Positions 45,161 through 55,558 of a stretch of 64,000 nt of DNA are shown in pieces (the stretch's first letter is position 1; each line of letters begins with the position of its first letter). The notes under the pieces were generated by a model, which was not told the origin of the DNA, ran no database searches, and worked only from the letters and a program-made list of their open reading frames with translations. This stretch comes from Symbiodinium natans. Its lineage: Eukaryota; Sar; Dinophyceae; Suessiales; Symbiodiniaceae. A program made the position numbers and the translations under genes. The stretch spans positions 1 through 64,000 of the forward strand of contig CAJNDS010000215.1 in assembly GCA_905221605.1 (NCBI GenBank), in the 5' to 3' direction.

Positions 45161-46866
45161 AAATTCCTCAACCCTAAGCCCAGGGAGCCGCACGCAAGCA
45201 ACCGGCGCTCAAGCCAAGGCCGGGAGTTTTGAGGGTTTAGGGTTTGGGGTTTGTTGTTTAGGTCTTAAGGCAGGGGGGTTTTGGAGTTTAGGGTTCAGAG
45301 CTTGGGGTTTAGGGTCAGGGTCTGCTCTTTGGGGTTTGGGGTTTTGAGGTTCAGGGCTGTCAAGCTTGGGGTTTAGCGTGTAGGGCATGCAAGATTTTGG
45401 TGAGCATTCCCTCTCGCTTGCCCGCGTAGCTTAGTAGCCCCACCCCGCCCCCCCCCCCTCCCCCACCCGAACTATTCTCTTTTGGGGTTTAGGGTTCTAC
45501 TCCCCTACAGTCCCTAAAGTTTAATCAGGAGTAGGGTTTTCGGGATATGGGGCATTTTTCTCCTAAAGGGCTAAAGAGGTTTCATTGAAGGGTGTCATGT
45601 AGGAATCTCGTTGCGAGGGCTTGGAGGGCCAGGGCCTTCTACTAGCGTCCATCATGGGGTTCGACCTTGGACCCCTAAGGTTGTACTCTTGGGCTTGGGG
45701 GCCCTTTTGAAGATCTCTGAGGGAATGTAAGGGCAATATTAGGAGAATCTTAAGGGAACCTCTTGGGGGGTACATCCATAGGGGGGTTCGATTATGACTC
45801 CCTTGAATCCACGATGGTCCTTGTGTGTGAAGGCTTTTCGAGACGCGGAAGTGCATGCTCGACTCAGCGACGACGAGCTGCACGTGCCCCGCCGAAGTTT
45901 CGTTTGATGTTTCAACCCCAAACCCTAAACCCTGTAGGGTTTAGGGCAGGCTCATGTACACGTACATGGGAGGTTCCCTGAATCAGGGTCCCTTGTGGTT
46001 AGTATAAGGGGGGCACATCCCAATTTGAACCCACGAACACCTACAAAGACCGAAACAGGCACCTCGTGGTCCCACGAGTTGAGGGCTTAACTGAGGTTTG
46101 GGGGCCGTTGGGGGTGTAGGGTTTAGGGTTTAGGGTTTAGGGTTTAGGGTCCAGGGTTTAGGGTTTAGGGTTTAGGGTTTGATGGTTAACGTTGGGGGGT
46201 GGAGCTTTGGCATCCCTCCCTTCAGGGCTTAGGGCTCAGGGTTTAGGATTTATGGTTTAGGGTTTTAGGGTTTAGGGTTTAGGGTTTTAGGGTTTAAGGT
46301 TTTAGGGCTTAGGGTTTGCGGTTCTAGGAGGTTTTAGGGTTTGGGGCTTCTGGGTTCCAAATCCTACGCCAGAAGCCGCAGCACCCCTGAACCCTGGAAC
46401 CCGAAACCCTAAACCCTAAAACCTAAAACCTAAACCCTAAACCCTAAACCCTAAACTCTAAACCCTAAACCCTAAACCCTTAACCTCTGAAGCACTGAAG
46501 CAGACTTTGGACTCAGGATGCTGTCAGCTGAGCAGCTCGACACGCAGGCTCATACCCTTCATTTACCCCCAAATACCCTGAATACCCCAAAGGCCCTAAA
46601 CACCCCAACATGCCGCCCCCAAAAAGCCCGAATCCTAAACCCGAAACCCTAAACCCCAAAAAAGCCCGAGCCCCAGACCCTGAAGTACCTCCCGAGGATT
46701 TAGGGGTTAGGGTACTCGGAGGAGCTGTCTTAGCATCAAACTCACACCCTAACACGCTGTTGAATCCCAAACCCGAAGCCCTAAACCCCAAACTTAACTT
46801 CAACACCTTTGCACCCGTATGGGAGAACACTGAGTCCTACTGCAGATGTGGTGACCTCCCATGGAG

Positions 46867-46925
46867 GCCAACGACGCCTTCCTTGCCGCCACCGCGCGAA
46901 GCACGGACGCGAAGCTCAAGTCAAT
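46867..46925 (+). CDS. exon-like island, unidentified
   Basis: NDAFLAATARSTDAKLKS in one frame after CATGGAG|G, followed by a TTTAGGG array. It may belong with the blocks at 47705 and 48455 (all phase 0), which is inference. Confidence 0.35.
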
Positions 46926-47704
46926 TGGGAGTTTACTTAGGGTTTAGCGTTTAGGGTTTAGGGTTTAGGGTTTAGGGTTTACCCCGTAAAACTAGACCCC
47001 AAATAGTAGGATCCCCTTGTATTAAGGACCCCAAGAAGGTACCCCCTAATGTCGGAAACCCCCAACTGTCAAGCCTGCGACATCTCAAAATAGGGGTCCC
47101 GGCTCCTAGTACAAGGAACCTCCCAACAAGGGACCCCCTAGGTTACTCCTGGGTCTAGGCAACCCTAAACCCTAAACCACCCCAAAACCCCATTACGCAC
47201 CCCACCCCACCTAGCCTTAGACTCCACTGAGTCCGTGATCACGGGTTCGGCCAGGCGGCCTTTCAAGTCAAAGATGAAAGAGACCTTTCTCAGTAAGCGC
47301 TCAGAGGGGTTTAGGGGTTTTGGGGGTTTAGGGTTTAGGGTTTTAGGCAGGGAGAGGTTTCTGTGAGATCAGTGCTGCTGCCACTGCGGAAGCAAACGAT
47401 AAGCAAGCACCCACTAGCGTGTCTTCTTTTGCTCGAGCTGGAGCATCTGGCTTTCGGACTGCGAGCGAATCTTTCTGAGCGCCCCTGAGCCCTAAACCGC
47501 AAGCCTCCAACCCCAAACACATAGCGCCAAGGAGAACCAAAGAGTGCTTCTTAAAACCACAAAGCACAAGCACTTAAAGCTTAAAGGCTAAACCCTCAAC
47601 CCTTATAGCCTTAAAGCCTAAACCCTCAACCCTTACAGCCTGCAAGCCTCAGCCCGACAACCCGAAGCCCAAAACCCGAAACCAGCTGACGTCCTCTGAT
47701 CCCA

Positions 47705-47760
47705 GGTCTTGGACTTCGCGGAGGAACGCCGCGTGAGGAAGCTGCCACCAGACTTCAAGG
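47705..47760 (+). CDS. exon-like island, unidentified
   Basis: VLDFAEERRVRKLPPDFK after ATCCCAG|G, followed directly by TTTAGGG repeats. It has a charged, helix-like composition. Confidence 0.4.
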
Positions 47761-48454
47761 GGTTTAGGGTTTAGGGTTTAGGGTTTTTGAAACCCAAGAG
47801 GCCCCGTTAAGTCTTAGGGTGTCGGGCTTAGGGCCATGAACTCTAAACCTCCTAACCCGAAGCCCCTCTAAACCGCCCACTTCAATTTTTTCCAAGCTCC
47901 CCAAGCCCGAAATTCTTCGGCACTTCGCCAGATGTCAAATATTTTCCAGCATTGGGTTTAAGAGGGCCAAGGGTTAAGGATTCAGGGGTTTGGAGTTGAG
48001 GGTTTTTGGATTTAACTTTTCAACTGATTAACAAGCCCATCCACCCGCACCACTTCTGTGCCTTCAGGTTTGAATTCCGAGGTTTAGGCTCAGGTTTCTG
48101 GTGCCCAGGGCTAAGGGCCAACGGAGTTGAGGGTTGTCAGGGCTGTGACAGGCTTAAACCCTAAACCCTAAATCCTAAACCCTAAACCCTAAACCCTAAA
48201 CCCTAAACCCTAAACCCTAAACCCTAAACCCTAAACCCTAAACCCTTACAACTCGGGGGTAAAAGGTCAAGGAGTGTAGGGGCCCACATTTCAGGGACTC
48301 TGAAAACTTGGGTTTATGAGTTAGGTGGTTTAGGATGTTCCCCCTTGTACTAACAGTCCTGAATAGGGATTGATAGTACCCCCTAAATTTTATTATCCCT
48401 ATCAAGGACTGTTAGCACAAGGGGGAACATCGCAAGGTTTAGGGTTTTTCGCAG

Positions 48455-48808
48455 GCTTCATGGCTTCTGGCCATCCTCAGCGCCTACATGCGAGTTTTGG
48501 GCACTGGCTGCAGGACAGAACAAGAGAAAGTGGGGCGAGCCGCCAATAACCTGCAACTAAGCTTTCGTGTAGATGGGTTTGTGGTCGACATCCTCACGCA
48601 GTTTGACGCCTGTTCTCTTGCTGGCTTAGCACAGACAAGCAGAGGCTACCGGTCAGTGCACGAAAGTTGGCAGTCCAAAGCAGCTTCTTTCCAGGAACCC
48701 GTTGCGGTTGGTGAAATTCCGAAATTACCTCCCCCCCCTGTGCCCAAGAAACAAACGAAGTTAACACATCTTCAAGGGACCTTGCTCCCGAAAATGCCGC
48801 AACCCTAA
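48455..48808 (+). CDS. F-box-like domain exon
   Basis: F-box domains bind Skp1 in SCF ubiquitin ligases. From TTTCGCAG|G the frame runs open for about 110 codons. The stretch VVDILTQFDACSLAGLAQTS, followed by RGYRSVHESW, matches the usual spacing of an F-box (hydrophobic-ILxxLD…LxxLxxTSRxxR…W). A Pro/Lys-rich tail follows. The exon end is unknown, as the frame stops at about 48806. I first considered a nucleotidyltransferase strand because of VDIL but no catalytic exon precedes it. Upstream blocks at 46867 and 47705 could be its 5' exons. The F-box call is by eye and moderate. Confidence 0.45.
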   Translation, partial: ASWLLAILSAYMRVLGTGCRTEQEKVGRAANNLQLSFRVDGFVVDILTQFDACSLAGLAQTSRGYRSVHESWQSKAASFQEPVAVGEIPKLPPPPVPKKQTKLTHLQGTLLPKMPQP

Positions 48809-49739
48809 ACCCAAATTCTGTCACCCTAGACCCTGAACCCCTAAATGCCTTTAAAAGCTCCTGAACCACTCCTATAAAGCCCAAGGCCTATTGGGATCAG
48901 ACTTTCTCTCCCCCATGGCCGAGGCAAGCAGAACAACGGCTGCCAAAGTTGGATCCAGGCACCTCCCAAGGTTGAGGGCTTAGGGTTAAGGGTTTAGGGT
49001 CGCGGTTTAGGGTCGCGGTTTAGGGTTTGGGGATCAGGGTGCAGGGTTGCAGGGTTAGGGTTTAGAAGTTTAGGACCACCCTTGTCTGGACTCGTTGTTG
49101 ACTTCAAGAAAAGGTTCTGAGTGTCAGGGCATGCATGCCGGAGAATGTTGATCAAACAAAGATTGGTAGCTTCAGGGTTCGACAAGGACCCTATACTGCA
49201 TAGCAGGAATGTAAAGGAAATATAAGGACCCTGGTAGGTATATTCCCTCTCTATATTCCTACGATATTCTTGGTGTTTCCCGTTTGGGGTTCCCATTAAA
49301 GTCTCTTTAATGTATCTACAAGCTGGCTCTGCTGCGTGGTGTCCGAATGGGCTCAGGCGCAAGGGTAGTATGAGGGACCTTGCTCGAGGAGTCATTCATG
49401 CTTATTAGGATTGGGGCTGGGCAGTTAGCCTTTAACTGTTTTGGCTATGTGTGTTTTTTCATTACCAAAAGAAGGCTGACCTTGTTTGGGCCAGGGTACT
49501 CAGCCCCTGAGATTCGTATACAACCCTCGTCCCCTGTTTGCGCCTAACCCCCCCCCCCTCCCCACCCCCTCGGACTTCCAGCGTTTAGGGTAGTCGTCTT
49601 GGGGTCGTATACCAATCGTCCTCTTGCAAACTGGACATGTCCTGAACCCTAAGCCCTACACCCACGTCCTATACAAGGGCTCCCTAACACAGGGCCCACA
49701 CTCAGGGGCCCTTCCAAGCTACCGTAAGAGCCCGAGAAG

Positions 49740-50092
49740 CTGTGGGTGATGGTGCGGCACGGTGCTGGGCGTAAAGAGCCCAATGCGTCGGACGACGATC
49801 ACGACTTCAAGGCCCCCAGTGCTTCAGTGCTTCGTAGTATTTAGGCTTTAAGGCCTAGCTTTTTTTGCCGGGTTGCGTAGGGCTGAGTAGGGTTATGCTG
49901 TCAGTACGGTCTAGCAGGGTGTAGTAGAGCCTAGTAAGGTTTTACTCGGTTTGCGGGGGGCTTCTAGGATGTTCGAGGTTGGTGCCGCTGAAGGCAGCAC
50001 GTCTGGAGCTCTTCATTCCTGACGTTTACAGGACTCGCTCCGCACCCCTTCAAGAAAATTATAGCGATGTGGGCTGACCGAGAGTATGCATG
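49740..50092 (+). CDS. two exon-like islands, unidentified
   Basis: The block at about 49740-49828 reads KLWVMVRHGAGRKEPNASDD and ends at a candidate GC donor. The block from 50032 reads LAPHPFKKIIAMWADREYAC after TTTACAG|G. Both look protein-coding beside the surrounding decayed DNA, but neither is recognised. Confidence 0.3.
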
Positions 50093-50486
50093 CTGGATCT
50101 CGAGTATCGCATATGTCTTGTGATTCAGGGTGGGTACTTTGTGAAGCTCTAGGCCCTATACCCCCAAGGGCCCAGAATGTAGATCAACCCCAGCATGCAA
50201 GTCGATTTAGGATTTCGGGATGTATTGTTTTGCGGGGTATCAGGGTTTGGGTTTTTACGTAGGTTTAGAGGTTTAGGGCTTAGGGTCTAGGATCCGCTTG
50301 GAAGTGGAGTTTCTTTTTTTGGTGCAGGAAGACTCAATGCTGAAATCATGTCTTAGTTGTTGAAAAAGCAGCTCATCACCGAAGCCCGAAACCCCAAACT
50401 GTCACCCTAAACCCTCAACTCGTTTGGGCTTCGTGTTTAGGGATCCGTGGTTTCAGGGGGTGTCCGAAGATCAGGACTTAAGGGTC

Positions 50487-50599
50487 TACTTGGAGGTTCA
50501 TGGGTAGTTACAAGTAGGGTGCTGAGTGCGTAAGTAAGGTTATGACAGAAGTTAGCCTGCTGATTGCCCTACTTACAACGACCCATGAACCTCCAAGTA
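50487..50599. mobile_element. foldback element, family A
   Basis: Near-perfect arms CTACTTGGAGGTTCATGGGT and ACCCATGAACCTCCAAGTAG, with a degenerate AT-richer centre. Confidence 0.85.
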
Positions 50600-50711
50600 G
50601 CTCTAAACCAAAAGGGGTTTAGGGGTTGACTAGGGTTTACCCTAAACCCTAAACCCTAAGCCCTGAGCCCTGAGCCCTGAGCCCTAAGCCCTAAACCCTA
50701 AACCCTAAATC

Positions 50712-50775
50712 CAAAGCCCAGCAGGTGTTCGTGTCTGGCTTGACGCTGCGGTGGCGCCCTCAGGGCACTTCCCGG
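50712..50775 (+). CDS. exon-like island, unidentified
   Basis: VFVSGLTLRWRPQGTSR after CCCAGCAG|G between telomere-like runs. Confidence 0.25.
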
Positions 50776-51185
50776 GCTTCAGGGCTTAGGGCTCAGGGTT
50801 TAGGATTTTGAGGCTTTAGGGTTTTCTGGTTTTGAGGTCTAGGGTTATGAGGTTTAGCGCTTACAGGTTTAGTTTTGGAGCTTTAGGGTTTTGAGGTTTT
50901 GAGGCTGTAGGGTTTTGAGGTGTTGAGGCGTTAGGGATTTGAGGTTTTGAGGCGTTTAGGGTTTTGAGGTTTGGGGTTTAGATTTCGAGGTTTTGAGGTT
51001 TGAGAGTGGTACCCCCATTCTGGATTTCATGTATTTGAGGAAGTAAAGGCGGTTAAAGTCAGTTGGCCAAGGAAGGTACACTTTTGCTTCCTAGGTCCTA
51101 AGCCCTCAACCCTCAACCCTCAACCCTCAACACTCAACCCCACGTACTACCGCAGTTAGAACTACCCATGAACCCCCACTTGTAT

Positions 51186-51340
51186 GATAGGGTTCTTAAG
51201 AGAGGGATGTTCATGGGTTGGTACCTAGGGAACCTTTGAGAAGCTTAGGAAGCCTTAGGGAATCGTGGGGAGGGAACCTTGTGCATACCCCCCCCCCCCC
51301 CCCCACCGAATTTCCCCTCCCCCCTCCCTTAAGAAACCCC
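51186..51340. mobile_element. inverted-repeat element, family B
   Basis: The left arm ATAGGGTTCTTAAGAGAGGG pairs with the right arm CCCTCCCTTAAGAAACCC. The internal segment GGTACCTAGGGAACCTTTGAG resembles the better preserved copy at 57607-57768. Confidence 0.75.
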
Positions 51341-51489
51341 AAACCCCAAACCCTGAGCCCGGAACCCTGAACCCTAAACCCTAAACCCTAAACCCCTAAA
51401 CCCTAAACCCCTAAACCCTTCAGCCCTATACTTGTAGGCTTTTGGTATTCAGGGTTGAGGGTGCCTTGGCCAGAACATCAAGAACAAGG

Positions 51490-51548
51490 AGCCTGAGACC
51501 TGTCAGGTCAGGCCGGAAGCCTGCCCCAAGGGTAGAAGCGCCCTGATG
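51490..51548 (+). CDS. exon-like island, unidentified
   Basis: NKEPETCQVRPEACPKGRSA in an open frame, followed directly by TTTAGGG repeats. Confidence 0.25.
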
Positions 51549-51733
51549 CGGTTTAGGGTTTAGGGTTTAGGGTTTCAGGTGTGGGGTTTAGGGTTGAGGG
51601 TTTAGGATCAGTGGGGGACTCTCACTTCTTGGGTTCATACCCTCTCATCTCAGGAGCCCTTGCTGACCCAGGGAAGTAGCTACGCCTCGATGAGTCATGG
51701 GTGTTGGGTGTCAGTGTTGAGGGTTTACTGGTT

Positions 51734-52083
51734 CTTGAAGGTTCATGGGTAGTTACAAGTAGGGTTATGAGTACCCAAAATAAGGTCACAACCAGATATA
51801 TTTGTAGTTACCTTACCAATAACCCCACTTATATCCGCCCATGAACCTTCAGAGTGGCCCAGGGCAACCAGCACGCACCTGCGGTCGGCGCTGGCTCCAT
51901 GCGGACACATCTTGAGCGCATTCATCATCTGGGATCGCGGCTTGGATGCGAGTACCTCCCTACTTGGAGGTTCATGGGTGGTTATACGTGGGGGTATTAG
52001 TAAGGTAACTTTAAATATGTCTGGTTATAACCTTATCTAGGGTACTCATAACCCTACTTGTAACTACCCTTGAACCTTCAAGT
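51734..52083. mobile_element. two foldback elements, family A, flanking an exon-like block
   Basis: Copies at 51734-51852 and 51960-52083, each with arms like CTTGAAGGTTCATGGGTAGT or ACTTGGAGGTTCATGGG and inverted partners. Between them, 51858-51957 reads NQHAPAVGAGSMRTHLERIH on the + strand. Confidence 0.75.
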
Positions 52084-52569
52084 AAGGCCGAAGCCCCACA
52101 ACCGTAAGACCCCAAATTCTAAACCCTGAAAACAGACTCCTTTGGTTTGTAGGGAGGGATCCTGAACCCCAAGCCCTAACCCTAAACCCTAAACCCTATT
52201 TGGGTCCAGGGCTCCTAAGGCGAAGGGCTGAAAGCCCCGCTGAGCTCTGCCACAACCCTAAGAAGCGATGAGGGTTCGGGGTGCCCTGCGGAAAGAAGCA
52301 GAGCCCTAAACCCCAAGCCCTAAACCTTAAACCATAAACCCTCAGAGCAAGAACTCCCCCATCCACCTGCACCTGCAAAGGAAAGGTGACACAGGAGGCT
52401 TCAATAATTGCCAAGATCAGAATCCCCTTTTGGCCCCTGTATAGAATTACAGGGATAGCATGCCCAAGGTATCCTAAAACCGAAACCCTAAATCCGAAAC
52501 CCTCAACCCTAAACCCTAAACTCTAAACCCTCGATTTCAAGCCCCGGGGTGTGCTGTCGCCAGAAATTG

Positions 52570-54290
52570 CTTGAGGACGGCTGAACCAGTCCAAGTGCTG
52601 CGGCATCGTGCGCTTTCAGCCTCCAGGGCAGCACCGAGAGACCCTCAACCCTAAACGCTGAACCCTAAACCCCTTTGGCATGCCTTTTGCCTTCAACCCT
52701 CAACCCCTGCAGCTTTGCGTTTTCAAGGGGTCTAAAACCCTGCGCCCTCCATCACTAGTTTGGCCCGTCCTCTTGTGGACCCTCCGGTGCAGACAAATGT
52801 TGCCTGCTCCAAGCTCTGAACCCTCATCCCACATGCTAAAATCCTCGAAACCCCAAATCCTACTAGTAACTACAACCTAAGCGCCAAGCCCCAAAACCTC
52901 CTGAAGGCGCACAAGCCCTAAGGCCCAACTTGTTCCAGGAGCCCCCAGGTCCTAGCCGTACCCCAGGATTTAGGGTTTAGGGTTGTAAGTCGTAAGCCCT
53001 GCAGCCTACGAAGCTCTAAGCGTTCAACCCGCAAGCCCTACGCCCCTCGGACCGGGCGCAAGGCATCGTCAGTCGGTTTGGGAAGCAGTGGAGCGCGGCC
53101 AGCAGGGTGAGGTCCAGGCGGGCGTTTGAAATGCCAGAGAGCGCGATATACTTAAGCCCTAAACCCTAAGCCCTAAACCCTAAAGCTCTAGACCAAAAAC
53201 CCGCACCCTAAATCCTCAACCTTGAAGCCTAAGCCCTAAACCCTCAGATCAATCACCAAGGACTGGCTCAGGGTGGGGGACCCCAAGGCCTCTCTATAGG
53301 GTTTAGGATTTAGGGATTAGGGTTGTAGAACCGAAGGCCAAGCACAGAAAGCGACCGCGCACCTCAAATCGGGTCTAGCATGTATGGTTTGGGGTTTTTA
53401 AAGGTTTCTTTTTCAAGGGAAATCCCGAGACACACATTTTCAACGGCCTGAAACACCCTAACATCGTCGTCACAAGGAATCCAAGTCCACGTGTCTAGCG
53501 GAACCTCAGGAAGCCACGGCCCACAAAGCAAAACTAGCCAATACCTGTCCCCACCCCAAACCCTAGGCCCCAAGCCACTAACTCCAAAGCCCTAAGCCCA
53601 CGCCCAACCCTAAACCCTAACCCCTTCCGCAGGTTGCTGGCAAGGTGGCGAAAGTGAAGCCCCGCGGCCGCAAGCACACCTTTGTCAGGACCAAGCTCCT
53701 GTTGGTTTAGGGTTTACGTGGATTCAGTTTTTATCGGATGAGGGTTTGTGAGAGGTTCAAATGGCCAATGGGATATTTTTTCGCAGGTTTTTGCTAGATA
53801 CAACCTTGGGAGGAGGGTTGTTGTTTCCTGATCGGGTTTAAGAGAACCCCATGTAGGAAACAATCTCCGCGCCAGCTCAAACCATCTATCATCCACCGAT
53901 ACCTGAAGGTTCATGGGGTAGTTCTATGTATGTCAAACCCTCAACCCTGAACCCCAAACCCCAAACCCCAAACCCTAAACCCTAAACCCTAAACCCTAAA
54001 CCCTAAACCCTAAACCCTAAACCCTAAACCCTTAGGCCCCTCCGCAGAACTGCAGCCGACGCCTCGAAGTACCGGCTTGTCCAAGATGCACTTCGCCACA
54101 GAGCGAAGCGTTCGGAACCCGACCCCTGGCCGCGCCCTAAACCCTAAACCCAAAACCCTAAAACCCTAAAACCCGAACACCCTAAAGCCCTAAAACCCCA
54201 ATGGCAAGCCGAGTTTCGCAAAGCCGCGGGGGTGGAGGCGGCGGCGACCGATGGAGGTGGCCACGAGGGTTGTAGAGAACCCTAAACCCA
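52570..54290 (+). CDS. series of exon-like islands, unidentified gene
   Basis: Short coding-looking blocks are separated by telomere-like and unique DNA: about 52576-52640 (TAEPVQVLRHRALSASRAAP), 53061-53150 (IVSRFGKQWSAASRVRSRRA), 53633-53702 (VAGKVAKVKPRGRKHTFVRT), 54043-54130 (ADASKYRLVQDALRHRAKRS) and 54200-54268 (WQAEFRKAAGVEAAATDG). Several follow CGCAG or CAAG acceptors. The 53633 block is strongly basic. I could not chain phases reliably and recognise no family. Confidence 0.35.
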
Positions 54291-54377
54291 AAAGGCCCTG
54301 AACCCTAAACCCGAATTGCTCCGTAAAGACCCTAAACCCTACTCCGTAAAGGCCCTAAACCTTAAACCATGAAGTTA

Positions 54378-54380
54378 TAC

Positions 54381-54414
<34 letters not shown>

Positions 54415-54570
54415 TTTTTTTTTTTTGGGGGGGGGGCTTCTAGGTTTTCCATGGCCAGTGCTACTATTTGCTTAAGAACCCTTCCCCCAAACAACACAAG
54501 ATGACAATCCCTATGTTGCCCTTGGAAGACTTTTTTTTTCTCTCCGGGGGGGGGGGGGGGGGGGTTTTTC
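54378..54570. repeat. AT/GT microsatellite, poly-T and poly-G
   Basis: (AT)n then (GT)n (54378-54415), poly-T/poly-G, and a 22-base poly-G at about 54547. The block between (ATTTGCTTAAGAACCC…TCCCTATGTTGCCC) is a copy of sequence at 33475-33535. Confidence 0.85.
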
Positions 54571-55500
54571 AGGAAATAGAAAGGGTTTTGGCTCTGGGGC
54601 TTTGGAGCTTTTGGGGGGGCTTTTAGGGCTTCAGGGCGGCTTTAGGGCTTCTTCAGGGCTTTAGGGCAAGTCGAAGGTTTCAGGGAGATTTCGGCTTTCA
54701 GGTGTGGAGTGTTTTCTTGTGGTCTTTTGGGAATCAGGCTGAGATTTAAGGGTCCTTCAGGGCTTTTTTTGTGGTTTGCGGTTTAAGGGTTAGGGTTTTG
54801 CGGCTTCACGGTTGGTTATGTGGCTTCAGCGCTCGAGGCTTGTTTTGGAGTTAGAGGTCAGGGTTTAGGGGCTTAGGTTTTTCGGGTTTTGGGGGTTACG
54901 GGCTTAGATTTTTTGGTTTTCAGAAGTTCGGCGTTCAGCGTTTGTGGCTATAGGTTTGAGGTTGGGGTTGTAGGGTTGAGTCACGCCTCGGACGTCGCGT
55001 ACGTCGGCCGTTGTGGTCTCTATGATCAGATTTCCCGGAGTCCGAATTCTTCAGGGTACCAACAAGGCTCCAAAACCCGCGACCCCAAACCCGGGATTCC
55101 AAAGAGAAACCGCAGGCCCCGGAATGGAGTGATCTCAAGTTCTTGGATGCACGGCTTGAAGCAGTAGTTTTTGTCAGGTCTCTCTTTTTGTGAGAAGGGT
55201 TCTCAAGCCGAGGCGCCGATGTCCGCTCCACGCCTGCTTCTTTCCTTCTGCCTACCCAAGACCTTCTCAAGACCCTAGATCCTGCACCCAATGCAGTTCT
55301 GCCAGACGCCTGACCACTTCCAGAACAAACAAACCTTCACTGCCTGCGACGTACATTATAAGGGTCCGAATCCTACACTTCCAGGCATCAAGCCTTCCCA
55401 TCGAGTTTGACAAACCACCACCATGCACAGCGCACACTTGCGTTGTGCTCTTTCGGCTTGCGGCCACCCTAAACCCTAAACCCTCATCCCCAAGCCCTAA
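54570..55500. other. spacer with short ORFs, no gene called
   Basis: G/T-rich decayed repeats (54590-54900), then unique DNA with overlapping short ORFs on both strands (55190-55507 plus, 54935-55291 minus). None is recognised. Confidence 0.35.
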
Positions 55501-55558
55501 ACCCTAAACCCTAAACCCTAAACCCTAAACCCTAAGTTGGCCATTCTTTGAGGAAACG

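Noticed and set aside
48455-48808. A second nucleotidyltransferase (VDGFVVDIL resembles the third catalytic Asp strand)
   Set aside because: No GS…DxD exon lies upstream, and the following residues fit an F-box-like helix pattern better.
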